Positions 24,089-32,841 of a DNA stretch of 57,924 nucleotides are shown here, piece after piece. A program made the position numbers and the translations under genes. The stretch is from contig CAUJHZ010000027.1 of the NCBI GenBank assembly GCA_963205185.1, forward strand, positions 1-57,924, read 5' to 3'. This stretch comes from Planctomycetota bacterium. GTDB taxonomy: Bacteria; Planctomycetota; Phycisphaerae; Phycisphaerales; UBA5793. Within the stretch, counting starts at the first letter, position 1; each line of letters begins with the position of its first letter. The notes under the pieces are model-generated. The model did not search any database. It saw only the letters and a list, made by a program, of their open reading frames with translations, and was not told where the DNA came from.

Positions 24089-26059
24089 ATGTCTTTCGAA
24101 GCAGCCGTCCACGCCAAGACCATTCACCTCGACAAACTTTCGCTGGATATGACGGCTGCCGCCGGCAGCGGCCACCCGAGCAGCGCCATGAGCCTGGGCC
24201 ACATCGTCACGGTACTCATGTACCAGACCATGCGATGGGATCCAAAGAACCCCGCCGATCCTCGCGCCGACCGCCTGGTGCTCAGCGAGGGACACGCGGT
24301 GCCCATCATCTACGCCGCATTTGCCGATCTGGGCGGCTACTTCGGCACGCCCGACAACCTCCGCCCGGTCACGCTTGATGACCTCAAACTCCTGCGGGCG
24401 ACGGCGTCGGAACTCGATGGCCATCCCAACCCCATGGAAGGTTTCCCGTTCTTCGACGCCGCCACTGGCTCGCTCGGCCAAGGGCTCAGCGTCGCGGCCG
24501 GGCTGGCGCTTGCGGCCCGGACCGACGGGCTCGACCGGCGCATTTACTGCCTCATCGGCGACGGCGAGTCGCGCGAAGGGCAGATCTGGGAGGCGATCGA
24601 CTTCATCGCCGACTACAAGCTGAGTTCGGTGCTTCCGATCTTCAACTGCAACGGGGCCGGCCAGTCTGACCGGGTCTCGCCGCAGCAGTCCGCCGAGACG
24701 CTGGCGCGGAAACTCCAGGCCGCCGGCTACGAGGTCAGCACCATCGACGGCCACGACCCGGAGGCGATCCGAAGGAGCCTGCAAACGTTTGTCCAGCAGG
24801 CAGATAGCGGCAAGCCCATGGCCGTCGTCGCCCGCACCGTCAAGGGCTGGGGCTCGGCGACGATGCAGTCGGGCAACTGGCACGGCAAACCGGCCAGCGG
24901 CGAGGCTCTTAATAAAGCCAAGTCCGAACTCGACGAACGCCGCGTCGAACTCGTCAAGAGCATCGGCGTGCCGGAGAACTTCTTCCGCATCACCGCTCCG
25001 ACGGGCGCCGCTCCCGTCCCCGCAGAGCCGGGCGAGACGCCGACCTTCACCGACGCCATGCGCCGATACGACATGCTCTCGATCGTCCAGAAAGGCTCGT
25101 GGGCCACGCGCCGGGCCTACGGCGTCGCGCTGCGGACGCTCGGCCACGCCAACGCGGATGTGGTCGCGCTCGACGCCGACGTGAAAAACTCGACATTCGC
25201 CGAGACGTTCTCAAAAGATTCGGAGCTGGCCAACCGGTTCTTCGAATGCCGCATCGCCGAACAGAACATGTTCTCCGTCGGCGCCGGCTTGAGCGCCGGG
25301 GGCAAGATTCCGTTCTGCTCCACGTTCGCGAAGTTCGTGACGCGCGGCTACGACCAGATCGAAATGGCGATGAATTCCGGGGCAAATCTGAAGATCGTCG
25401 GCTCGCACGCCGGCATCTCGCTCGCCGCCGACGGTCCGAGCCAGATGTCGCTGCCAGATGTCGCCTGGTTCCGCAGCCTTTCCACCATGCGCGATCACCG
25501 CGGCAATCCCGGCTGCTATCTGCTCCAGCCGGCCGATGCGTTTGCCGCCTACGCGCTGACGATGGTCATGGCCGAGTACGAAGGTCTGTGCTACATGCGC
25601 ACGCTGCGCAACGACACCGAATTCCTCTATGACGACAACACGGTCTTCAACCTCGGCGGGTTTGAAGTGCTCACGGAAGGCCGCGACCTGCTCATTGCCG
25701 CGAGCGGCTACATGGTGCACGAGGCGAACAAATGCCTGGACGCGTTGGACAAGGCCGGCATCGACGCCACGCTCGTCGATCTCTACTCGCTGCCGTTCGA
25801 CACCGAGAAGCTGCTCGACCTGGCCAACGCCAACAACGGCATGATCCTGACGATCGAGGACAATTACGGCGGCGGGATCGGCTCGGCTGTGGCTGATGCG
25901 CTGACCGAGGACGGCGGCTCGTTCACCCTTGAGCAGATGTTCGTCCGCCGGATTCCCAAGTCGGCCCGGACTGCGGATGACGAACTCAAGCTCTGCGGGC
26001 TGCACGCGACGGACATCATCCAGCGGGCCTGCCGGATGCTTCAGGTCGTGGAATTGTGA
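24089..26059 (+). CDS. tkt: Transketolase
   Basis: A 656-residue thiamine-diphosphate enzyme that moves two-carbon units between sugar phosphates in the pentose phosphate and Calvin pathways. The N-terminal domain has SGHPSSAMS, the cofactor-binding GDGESREGQIWEA (about residues 157-169) and GHDPEAI. The middle pyrimidine-binding domain has ECRIAEQNM with the catalytic Glu. The pattern LSLDMTAAAGSGHPSSAMS and NGAGQSD recall the animal/archaeal-like branch rather than E. coli TktA. The start at 24089 follows GAAGGGA by about 10 nt. RpiA, another pentose-phosphate enzyme, is encoded at 38377. Confidence 0.92.
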   Translation: MSFEAAVHAKTIHLDKLSLDMTAAAGSGHPSSAMSLGHIVTVLMYQTMRWDPKNPADPRADRLVLSEGHAVPIIYAAFADLGGYFGTPDNLRPVTLDDLKLLRATASELDGHPNPMEGFPFFDAATGSLGQGLSVAAGLALAARTDGLDRRIYCLIGDGESREGQIWEAIDFIADYKLSSVLPIFNCNGAGQSDRVSPQQSAETLARKLQAAGYEVSTIDGHDPEAIRRSLQTFVQQADSGKPMAVVARTVKGWGSATMQSGNWHGKPASGEALNKAKSELDERRVELVKSIGVPENFFRITAPTGAAPVPAEPGETPTFTDAMRRYDMLSIVQKGSWATRRAYGVALRTLGHANADVVALDADVKNSTFAETFSKDSELANRFFECRIAEQNMFSVGAGLSAGGKIPFCSTFAKFVTRGYDQIEMAMNSGANLKIVGSHAGISLAADGPSQMSLPDVAWFRSLSTMRDHRGNPGCYLLQPADAFAAYALTMVMAEYEGLCYMRTLRNDTEFLYDDNTVFNLGGFEVLTEGRDLLIAASGYMVHEANKCLDALDKAGIDATLVDLYSLPFDTEKLLDLANANNGMILTIEDNYGGGIGSAVADALTEDGGSFTLEQMFVRRIPKSARTADDELKLCGLHATDIIQRACRMLQVVEL

Positions 26060-26668
26060 GTCCGAGGTACGGTTATCGGCTCAGGTGAAGCGCCGATTCC
26101 TGATTGCCCAAGTCCTTTGATTCGAGGCAGTTGTGAGAAATGTTGGCCGATTTTGGGCAGAAAAACAACAGGCCTGCCTTGGCATGAGTCGAAAATAGTG
26201 TGAGTTACCGGGTTTGGAAATGTTTACCCGGTTCGACTTGACGGCCCGATAGAGGGTGTCCAGAATATACGAAGTTACGGAACAGTTTGAGTTCTGCGAA
26301 CGTCTTCACAAGGGTGAATCGATCCGGCTGCACGCCAGGGTGCGATGTGTCGAATCGAGGATGGGCTCCGATCTGCAAGTGACAACCCAGACAGGAACCG
26401 CAACGCTCGGGAAACCAGGCGGGTAGGCCTCAGTTCTTAGTTGGCACGCGTCTCGTGAGGCAACACCGCATCGCTGAAAACTTGGAATCATGACGCCGTT
26501 CGTATCGGCTGGTTGGAGCCGGCGAAACAGCGGGCGGCGGATCGATCGGATTGATTGGTTGGAAAAGTACACGTCCTGCTGGACCTTGTTGGTTTCAGCG
26601 TCGTCGGACGGGTGGATGACCAAGGGGCACTCTCACAAAACCAGCCCCGATTCGTTGAAGGAGTAGAC
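26060..26668. other. Long intergenic region before the porin gene
   Basis: 609 nt without a supported gene. It is less GC-rich than its surroundings. TTGACG at 26238 and AATATA at 26264 are 20 nt apart, too far for a normal promoter. TTGGCACG near 26444 matches a sigma-54 -24 element but lacks the -12 GC. A long untranslated leader or small RNA is possible, but no specific fold is visible. Confidence 0.45.
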
Positions 26669-28000
26669 ATGAGTCTCAACAAGAAGGTTGGAGTGCTTGC
26701 GGGTGCTGCGTCAGCCATGGTGGCTGGCGTGTGCTACGGCGGTTCCACCCCAGACACTGACGCACGAATCGCCGCGCTCGAATCCCAGATCGCGCAGCTC
26801 CGCAATGACAGCGCTTCCTGGCTCAATGCCGAGCAGACTCGCGCCCTGGTCCGCGAAACCCTCGCGGACAGCGAGACCCGCGCCAGCCTGCTTCAGAACG
26901 GCGGCACCGCCGGCTATCGCGAAGGCCACGGCTTCTTCCTCAGCAACGAGGATGGCTCGTTCGATGTCAACATCGGCATCAAGAGCCAGTTCCGCGGCAT
27001 CTACAACGACAAGGACTCGGCCGACCAGAGCACCTTCGGCTGGGAAAACTCCCGCACCCGCCTCACGTTTGACGGTCATGCGGGCAACCCGGACCTGACC
27101 TACTTCATCCAGGGCGACTTTGAAGTCAACGGCGGCGCCTTCGTGCTGCTCGACGCGTACGGCAACTGGGCTCTGGGCAATGGTTGGGACTGGGGCTGGG
27201 GTCAGGCGAAGGCTCCGTTCCTTCACGAAACCCTCGGCGGCGAGTTCCAGACCCTCGCGGTTGACAAGTCCTACGTCGAAGCCTGGTTCGGCGCCGGCTA
27301 CACCCAGGGCACCTGGCTGCACTATGCCAATGACACCATGGACTTCTGGGTGTCGTTCAACGACGGCGCCATGATCAGCCCCACCGGCCTCAACGCCGGC
27401 AACCTGAACACGCCGTTCAACACCGATGGCACCGAATGGGCCTTCACGGCTCGCGCTGAGGCGGTCCTCGCCGGCAGCAAGGCTCAGTTCAACGACTACA
27501 CCTCGTGGTCCACGGACGAGACCGGCTTCCTCCTCGGTGGCGCCATCCACTGGCAGGACGGCGAGTACGGCACGGGCGGCGAAGAAGTGCAGTCCTTCTC
27601 GTGGACCGTGGACGCGTCCGCCGAGTTCGGCGCGGCGAACCTCGCGGGCTACATCGTCGGCCTGAGCACCGATCCCAACGCGACCGGAGCCACCGATTAC
27701 GACCAGTGGGGCATCGTCGTTCAGGGCGGTTACCACATCGTCCCCGACAAGTTCGAGATCTTCGGCCGCTGGGAATGGATGGACCTCGACAACGTCGTTG
27801 CTGAGGACAACATCAACCTCCTGACCTTCGGCTTCAACTACTACTTCGGCCGTCAGCACGGCTGGAAGTGGACCACCGACGTCGTCTACGCTCTCGACAG
27901 CATCCCCGTGGGCGCGAGCAACCTCGGCCTGCTGGCTGATGCCGCCGGCGAGGATAACCAGTGGGCGCTCCGCAGCCAGATGCAGGTCGCGATTCCGTAA
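26669..28000 (+). CDS. Outer-membrane porin with N-terminal coiled coil (paralogue 1)
   Basis: AAGGAG lies 6 nt before the ATG. The 443-residue product has a signal peptide (VLAGAASAMVAGVCYG), a short coiled coil (DARIAALESQIAQLRND) as in trimeric porins, a linker ending SLLQNGG, then alternating aromatic beta strands through to a C-terminal ...QMQVAIP strand. The barrel part has the look of OprO/OprP phosphate-selective porins (FGWENSRTRLTFDGHAG, YFIQGDFEVNGGAF). It probably forms a trimeric diffusion channel. A strong terminator follows, so it is transcribed apart from its paralogue at 28252. Confidence 0.85.
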   Translation: MSLNKKVGVLAGAASAMVAGVCYGGSTPDTDARIAALESQIAQLRNDSASWLNAEQTRALVRETLADSETRASLLQNGGTAGYREGHGFFLSNEDGSFDVNIGIKSQFRGIYNDKDSADQSTFGWENSRTRLTFDGHAGNPDLTYFIQGDFEVNGGAFVLLDAYGNWALGNGWDWGWGQAKAPFLHETLGGEFQTLAVDKSYVEAWFGAGYTQGTWLHYANDTMDFWVSFNDGAMISPTGLNAGNLNTPFNTDGTEWAFTARAEAVLAGSKAQFNDYTSWSTDETGFLLGGAIHWQDGEYGTGGEEVQSFSWTVDASAEFGAANLAGYIVGLSTDPNATGATDYDQWGIVVQGGYHIVPDKFEIFGRWEWMDLDNVVAEDNINLLTFGFNYYFGRQHGWKWTTDVVYALDSIPVGASNLGLLADAAGEDNQWALRSQMQVAIP

Positions 28001-28033
28001 TCGCCTCCGAGTCTGACTTGGCAAGGCCTCATC

Positions 28034-28069
28034 AATCGGCCGGTTCTCTGAACCGGCCGATTGTCTTTT
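28034..28069 (+). terminator. Rho-independent terminator of the first porin gene
   Basis: A perfect 13-bp stem AATCGGCCGGTTC/GAACCGGCCGATT (28034-28046 and 28050-28062) with a TCT loop is followed by GTCTTTT. It is one of the two strongest terminators in the window. Confidence 0.85.
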
Positions 28070-28251
28070 CTGGCGCCCTGGGCCCTGAGCGGGAATTTCA
28101 CCCTGATCAGTGCGGCACTTTGGCATCCGCGTTTGATTCGCGGGCGCGACGGTGCAGATAATGCAGCCAGACGGAGCGGGATATCCCGTTGAATCCGCGG
28201 CAAGCGCCGCCTTTCGCTCCGCCGCCGGGCACACATGACGAGAGGAGCACC

Positions 28252-29592
28252 ATGCGTCGAGGTGGATGGATCGGATGCGTGATGGTTGGCGGATCGTTGG
28301 TCGGCGCGAGCGCGGCGGCGGCCGGCGGCCCTGACCTCGATGCGCGCATTGCCGCGATCGAAGCGCAGATCGCAGAGTTGAAGAACGATCGCACTTCGTG
28401 GCTCACGGCGGAACAGACGCGCGGGCTGGTCTCCGAAGCGCTCGCCGACAGCGAGACGAGATCGAGCCTGCTCCAGAACGGCGCGCTGGCCGGCTTCCGA
28501 GAGGGCAAGGGGTTCTTCCTGTCCAACGAAGACGGCTCATTCGATCTCAATCTCTACCTCTACACGCAGTTCCGCGCCGCGTACAACGACCGCCAGAGCC
28601 CCGACCGCAGCACCTTCGGCTTTGAAGAGAACCGGACGGTGATCGGGGCCACGGGCCATGCGGGTTCGCCCGATCTGACCTATGCGATCCAGGGCGCGTT
28701 TGACAAGAACGGCGGCACCTTCGTCCTCGACGACGCCAAGTTCGCCTGGAGCCTCGGCGGCGGATGGCAGTGGGGCTGGGGACAGGGCAAGGCCCCGTTC
28801 CTGCGCGAAGATCTGCTCGGCGACACCAGGGCCCTTGCGGTCGAGCGATCCTACGTGCACGCGCTGACCACCATCAACCGCACCCAGGGCACGTGGCTCA
28901 ACTATCGCGGCGACATCATCGACTTCTGGATATCGTTCAACGACGGCGTCAAGCCCTCCGCCACCGGACCCAACACGCTCAACAAGAACACGGCATTCGG
29001 CTCCGACGGCGTCGAGTGGGCGATGACGTCGCGCGTTCAGGCGCTCGTCGGCGGCGCGTGGAACCAGTTCAACGACTGGACCACCTGGTCCACCGACGAT
29101 CCCGGCTTGCTCGTGGGGGCCGCGGTGCACTGGCAGGACGGCGAGTACGGCACCGGATCGCCCGACGAACTCGAGACGTTCATGTGGACCGTGGATGCCT
29201 CGTTCGAGATGCAGCCAGCCAATCTTGCGGCCTACGTCGTTGGCCTGCACACCAACCCCAACAGCAGTGCGCTGGCGGGGTACGACCAGATCGGCATCGT
29301 GGTGCAGGGGGGCTATCACCTCGTGCCGGACAAGTTCGAGCTCTTCGGCCGCTACGAGTGGTACGACTTCGATGGCGCACTGGCGGGAGTCTCCGCGGAT
29401 GATCAGATATCCATGATCACCCTCGGATTCAACTACTACTTTCGCCAGCACGGCTGGAAGTGGACAACCGACTGGGTGTATGCGTTCGACCAGGTTCCCG
29501 CGAGCGCCGGCGCGCAGAACCTCCTGGCCGACGCCATGGGCGACGACGGGCAATGGGCGATCCGAAGCCAGATGCAGATATCCATTCCATGA
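28252..29592 (+). CDS. Outer-membrane porin with N-terminal coiled coil (paralogue 2)
   Basis: A 446-residue paralogue of the preceding porin with AGAGGAG 5 nt before the ATG. Signal peptide (CVMVGGSLVGASAAAAG), coiled coil (DARIAAIEAQIAELKND), the same TSWLTAEQTRGLV...SLLQNG linker, and collinear barrel strands through to the end (...QMQISIP). The two genes differ enough that they are not a recent duplicate. A separate leader and terminator suggest independent control, perhaps for different solutes. Confidence 0.85.
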   Translation: MRRGGWIGCVMVGGSLVGASAAAAGGPDLDARIAAIEAQIAELKNDRTSWLTAEQTRGLVSEALADSETRSSLLQNGALAGFREGKGFFLSNEDGSFDLNLYLYTQFRAAYNDRQSPDRSTFGFEENRTVIGATGHAGSPDLTYAIQGAFDKNGGTFVLDDAKFAWSLGGGWQWGWGQGKAPFLREDLLGDTRALAVERSYVHALTTINRTQGTWLNYRGDIIDFWISFNDGVKPSATGPNTLNKNTAFGSDGVEWAMTSRVQALVGGAWNQFNDWTTWSTDDPGLLVGAAVHWQDGEYGTGSPDELETFMWTVDASFEMQPANLAAYVVGLHTNPNSSALAGYDQIGIVVQGGYHLVPDKFELFGRYEWYDFDGALAGVSADDQISMITLGFNYYFRQHGWKWTTDWVYAFDQVPASAGAQNLLADAMGDDGQWAIRSQMQISIP

Positions 29593-29736
29593 GAGAGATC
29601 GTTTCCCGCACAGAGCGCAGACAGCGCCGAGCATGACCGCGGCGAGTCCGGATCTCGCGCCCATCGCGATCTCTGCGGTGCGTTCGCACATCACGCGCGG
29701 ACTGGCGGCGTGAACCGTGAGAGAGGATCGGCTGCG

Positions 29737-30165
29737 TCAGTTGCGCGAGGCTCGGATCGGCACGCGACGGAAGAGCAGCATCGCTATCGCGAGCGCGATG
29801 GCGATGCCGACCGCGTCGGCGGCGAAGTCGTCCCAACCCGGGAATCGATCTTGACCCGGCAGCGCCTGGGTGAGTTCATCGACCGCGCCGAGGATCAGCG
29901 CCAGCAGGGCGCTGCGCCGGATGTTGCGCGCGGCAAAGGCTCGCGGCGAGCTGCGATCGACGAGGCGCGAGAGCATGAGCAGGCCCGCGAGGCCGCAAAA
30001 GGCGATGGCGTGCAGGATTTTGTCGAGAGGAATCGGGCCCGGGGCCGCGACGCGCAGGCTCGGCCAGTGGGTGCCGGTGGTCAGTGCGGCGAAGTAAACC
30101 AGAGCGACGCCGCGCCACAACGCCGGTTTGACCGACTCCATCCAACGGACTGCCGCTTCGATCAT
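29737..30165 (-). CDS. VanZ-like membrane protein
   Basis: A 142-residue protein with about four hydrophobic segments. The motifs PLDKILHAIAFCGLAGLL, GAVDELTQALPGQDRFPGWDD and ADAVGIAIALAI are the conserved core of the VanZ/teicoplanin-resistance-like family (K-x-x-H...DE-x-x-Q...R-x-x-x-x-x-D-x-x-x-N/D). The biochemical role of this family is poorly defined. It overlaps the ParA gene by 4 nt (ATGA) and is probably co-translated with it. Confidence 0.8.
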   Translation of the reverse strand: MIEAAVRWMESVKPALWRGVALVYFAALTTGTHWPSLRVAAPGPIPLDKILHAIAFCGLAGLLMLSRLVDRSSPRAFAARNIRRSALLALILGAVDELTQALPGQDRFPGWDDFAADAVGIAIALAIAMLLFRRVPIRASRN

Positions 30166-31085
30166 GGATGCTCGCCGGAATCTCGCGCGCCGATTTCGAC
30201 CGGCGCCGGCGAGCGCGAGATCGTATCGGTGACGACCACCGCAGGCGGCGTCGCCTCCGGGTCCGTTTCGTCAGCCGGCGCGCGCTGGCGCATGATGGAG
30301 GCGGCGAGGGTCTGGTAGTCCTCCGCGCCGGGACAGTGAGCGTCGTAATCGAAGATGGACGCGCCGAAACTCGGGCTTTCCGCGAGTTTGATGTTGCGGC
30401 GCACCGGCGGTCGGATCACTTCGCACTGCCGCCAGGGTACGGGCTGGTCGCGGCACGATTCGAAGAAGGCATCGAGATCGCTCACCACCTCCGATGCCAG
30501 CCGCGTCTGGCCCTCGAACATGCACAGCAGGACGCCGCTGACGCGCAGCGTGGGATTGACCTCCGCACTGATGAGCGACACGGTTTCGAGCAGTTTGCTC
30601 AGGCCCTGCAGCGCCAGGAAGTGAGCCTGCATCGGCACCATGACTTCGCGGGCCAGCACGAGCGCGTTGAGCGTGAGAAGGCCCAGGCTTGGCGGGCAGT
30701 CGATGAGCAGAAAATCGAGGTGCCGAATCGTCGCACATGCGGCGCACTTGCGCGCGAGCCGGGCTGTGCGATCGGGGGCTTGAGCGAGTTCGACCTCGGC
30801 AGCAGCCAGGTCGGTTTCGGCGGGCAGCACGAAGACGTCGTTGCCGGCCTTGACGAGCGCATCCTCGACTCGAATGTCATCGTCCACGAGCACGTCGTAC
30901 ACCGAAGCGCCCTCCGGGGGCACTTCGACGCCGAGGTGAAGGGTGAGATGCGCCTGAGGATCAAGATCGATGACGCCGACCGTGCGTCCGGCTCGAGCCA
31001 GGGCGGCGGCGAGGTTGACGGTGGTGGTCGTCTTGCCCACACCGCCTTTCTGGTTCATAAACGCAATGGTTCGAGTCGCAGCCAT
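30162..31085 (-). CDS. ParA-family ATPase
   Basis: A 307-residue cytosolic ATPase. It opens with the deviant Walker A KGGVGKTTT (signature Lys in KGG), followed by DLDPQAHLTLHLG and LLIDCPPSLGLLTLNAL (Walker B). The C-terminal ~40 residues (after MRQRA) are a Pro/Thr/Glu-rich tail not usual in chromosome-partitioning ParA. No parB or parS is in view and the partner is a VanZ-like membrane protein, so this is an orphan ParA that may position another cargo. CACCTCTCCTGAT upstream gives no strong Shine-Dalgarno. Confidence 0.85.
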   Translation of the reverse strand: MAATRTIAFMNQKGGVGKTTTTVNLAAALARAGRTVGVIDLDPQAHLTLHLGVEVPPEGASVYDVLVDDDIRVEDALVKAGNDVFVLPAETDLAAAEVELAQAPDRTARLARKCAACATIRHLDFLLIDCPPSLGLLTLNALVLAREVMVPMQAHFLALQGLSKLLETVSLISAEVNPTLRVSGVLLCMFEGQTRLASEVVSDLDAFFESCRDQPVPWRQCEVIRPPVRRNIKLAESPSFGASIFDYDAHCPGAEDYQTLAASIMRQRAPADETDPEATPPAVVVTDTISRSPAPVEIGARDSGEHP

Positions 31086-31146
31086 GTCGCCTCGCGAGGT
31101 GGATCAGGAGAGGTGAATCGGAGTTGCGGCAATCTTTGCGCCTTGC

Positions 31147-31152
31147 ATGATA
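31147..31152 (-). promoter_or_regulatory. Candidate -10 box (TATCAT) of the ParA-VanZ operon
   Basis: TATCAT on the minus strand lies about 61 nt before the ATG at 31085. There is no good -35. Confidence 0.3.
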
Positions 31153-31204
31153 TCGGCCGACGACCGCCGGCGCGATGACTGCTTTGCGCGCCCCGCCGCG
31201 GGGG

Positions 31205-31657
31205 TCATTCCGTCTCGGGCTCGCCCTCGATGAGCGACTGCGGGCCCAGGTCGGGCTGGGCGCCGGGGCCGGCGACCATGAACGGCCTCTGGCAGATGAT
31301 CTCCCCGTCCACGCGGAGCGTCACCCAGTACTTGCCCGGCTCGGGAAACTCGAGGTGGCGCAGTTCGACGTTGACATCCGTAATGTGCAGCGGGTTGTCG
31401 AGGCGCATGGGGCCCTTGATTTCGGTGAGGGCGGCGCCGCTGCTGCCGTTCTCGATGGCCAGGGCGACTTCGTACGTCCGCCTGCCGCTCGTCAGCGAGA
31501 AGAGCACGTTCATATGATCGTGCCGGTGGGGAAACGCCTGCGCGTGAATCGTGTTAAACGTGCCGACGATGATGAGCTTCTTGGTTACTTCATCGCGGTA
31601 GACGGCATCGCTGATGATGATCGACAGGCACGACGGCCGCTCAAGCGCTTCAGTCAT
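31205..31657 (-). CDS. Conserved small protein, DUF6941-like
   Basis: A 150-residue soluble protein with the order ISDAVYRDEVTKKLIIVGTF, a conserved FPHRHDHMNVLFSLTSG and a late LEFPEPGKYWVTLRVDG. I associate this pattern from memory with the DUF6941 family of short bacterial proteins, without certainty. The predicted fold is a beta sandwich. ATG 31657 is chosen over an in-frame TTG two codons upstream. It follows a TAACGT box by 6 nt and has no Shine-Dalgarno. Confidence 0.6.
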   Translation of the reverse strand: MTEALERPSCLSIIISDAVYRDEVTKKLIIVGTFNTIHAQAFPHRHDHMNVLFSLTSGRRTYEVALAIENGSSGAALTEIKGPMRLDNPLHITDVNVELRHLEFPEPGKYWVTLRVDGEIICQRPFMVAGPGAQPDLGPQSLIEGEPETE

Positions 31658-31663
31658 GGACAA

Positions 31664-31669
31664 ACGTTA
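31664..31669 (-). promoter_or_regulatory. Candidate -10 box (TAACGT), leaderless arrangement
   Basis: TAACGT ends 6 nt before the ATG at 31657 on the minus strand. It is the weakest match among the leaderless candidates. Confidence 0.3.
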
Positions 31670-31738
31670 CGGCGGGCGGCGAGGCGAGGCCATCGGAACA
31701 TCGCGAGTCGAACACGGAAACCGGTTGCGCGTCGCACC

Positions 31739-31744
31739 TACGCT
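31739..31744 (+). promoter_or_regulatory. Candidate -10 box (TACGCT) of recO, leaderless arrangement
   Basis: TACGCT ends 8 nt before the recO ATG at 31753, with no Shine-Dalgarno between them. Confidence 0.35.
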
Positions 31745-31752
31745 CTTGTGCC

Positions 31753-32529
31753 ATGGCCAACGTGCGCGATGAGGCGATCTGCATTCGACGCTGGGACTTC
31801 TCCGAAACGAGCCAGACCGTCTCGCTGCTGGGCCGCGATCTCGGCGTGCTGCGCGGGATCGCCAAAGGCGCGAAGCGCGAGAAGGGGTCGTTTTCCGGCG
31901 GCATCGAACTGCTCACGCGCGGCGAAGTGCTTGCGATCGTCAAGAAAGGCCGCGATCTCGCCACGCTGACGGACTGGAGCCTGCTGGAGATCTTTCCGGC
32001 GCTGGCGGCGCGGCTCGATGCGCACCGGGCCGGGCTGTATCTGGCCGATCTCGCCGGGCACATGCTCCATGAGGGCGATCCGCACCCCCGGCTTTACGAT
32101 GAACTGCTCGCCGCTTTGCGCGGCCTGGAGGATCCAGCCAATGCGGCGGACGCGGTGCTGAGGTTCCAGTGGGCGCTGCTCGTGGAGACGGGTTATCAGC
32201 CGATTCTCGACCGCGACGCCCGGACCGGGGCGGCGCTGGGAGATGAAGACGGCGCGGCTGCGTTCAGCGCCGAAGCGGGTGGAACTGTCAATATTCACGG
32301 CAATGGCGGCCAATGGCGCGTGCGGACGGCGACGATCGAACTGCTCCGTCGGCTGGAGCGCGGCGAAGCGACCGAGCCGCAGGAGAGCCGCCATAGTACC
32401 GAGGCACTTGAGGAGCACGCCGCGATCGCGGGAAGGGCCAACCGGCTCCTGGCGGCGTATCTGCGTCATCTGATGGGGCGGGAGCTGCCGACGATGCGCC
32501 ACTTCCTGGGTGTCATCGATCCGCGCTGA
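31753..32529 (+). CDS. recO: DNA repair protein RecO
   Basis: A 258-residue recombination mediator that anneals single strands and loads RecA with RecR (RecFOR pathway). The N-terminal OB fold reads DEAICIRRWDFSETSQTVSLLGRDLGVLRGIAKGAKR, the RecO signature, followed by the helical domain and a C-terminal LLAAYLRHLMGRELPTMRHF. In many homologues a four-cysteine zinc site sits in the helical domain around ...LDRDARTG...; here those cysteines are absent. Divergent from the preceding small gene. Confidence 0.85.
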   Translation: MANVRDEAICIRRWDFSETSQTVSLLGRDLGVLRGIAKGAKREKGSFSGGIELLTRGEVLAIVKKGRDLATLTDWSLLEIFPALAARLDAHRAGLYLADLAGHMLHEGDPHPRLYDELLAALRGLEDPANAADAVLRFQWALLVETGYQPILDRDARTGAALGDEDGAAAFSAEAGGTVNIHGNGGQWRVRTATIELLRRLERGEATEPQESRHSTEALEEHAAIAGRANRLLAAYLRHLMGRELPTMRHFLGVIDPR

Positions 32530-32627
32530 GCCAGCTCCGCGCGGCGACACGAAGGTCCTATAACCACCGCAGCGGCAGGTTTTTCTGAGGGAATTGGAGA
32601 TTTTTCGCCATTGCGCCACATCCGGGT

Positions 32628-32657
32628 TGTGCACCGAGGAAAATCTGAGGTATGGTC
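32628..32657 (+). promoter_or_regulatory. Candidate promoter of the PEP-CTERM gene
   Basis: TTGTGC (32628-32633), an 18-nt spacer and TATGGT (32652-32657), each 4 of 6 with the sigma-70 consensus. The leader would be about 180 nt long. Confidence 0.3.
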
Positions 32658-32783
32658 TTAGCCTGCACTGATTGGGGGTGCGTGAGCAGGCAGCTGCATT
32701 GGTGAGACCGTGGCCGCTGCCAGGAAGTATCGGGGGCTGCTCGCGTGATGCGCGGCGGCAACTCAAGGCCTTGGCGAATCCTT

Positions 32784-32820
32784 CTCAAGAAGTGGTTTCT
32801 TGAGTTTCTGTCGACAGAAA
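32784..32820 (+). promoter_or_regulatory. Hairpin plus 16-bp perfect palindrome in the leader
   Basis: CTCAAGAA-GTGGT-TTCTTGAG (32784-32804) forms an 8-bp perfect stem, and directly abutting it TTTCTGTCGACAGAAA (32805-32820) is its own reverse complement. The pair lies 21 nt before the ATG. The palindrome could be a repressor operator, or both could be RNA elements controlling translation of the PEP-CTERM gene. Confidence 0.5.
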
Positions 32821-32841
32821 TTGGTTTTGGAGGAGAAGAAA

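Larger units (their letters stand above)
32530..32841. other. Regulatory region before the PEP-CTERM gene
   Basis: 312 nt without a gene. It carries a promoter candidate at 32628-32657, a perfect hairpin and a 16-bp palindrome at 32784-32820, and a strong Shine-Dalgarno GGAGGAG about 7 nt before the ATG at 32842. Confidence 0.55.

Noticed and set aside
26444-26462. Sigma-54 promoter before the first porin
   Set aside because: TTGGCACG matches the -24 element, but the bases 10 nt after GG are GT rather than GC and the TTGC box is absent.
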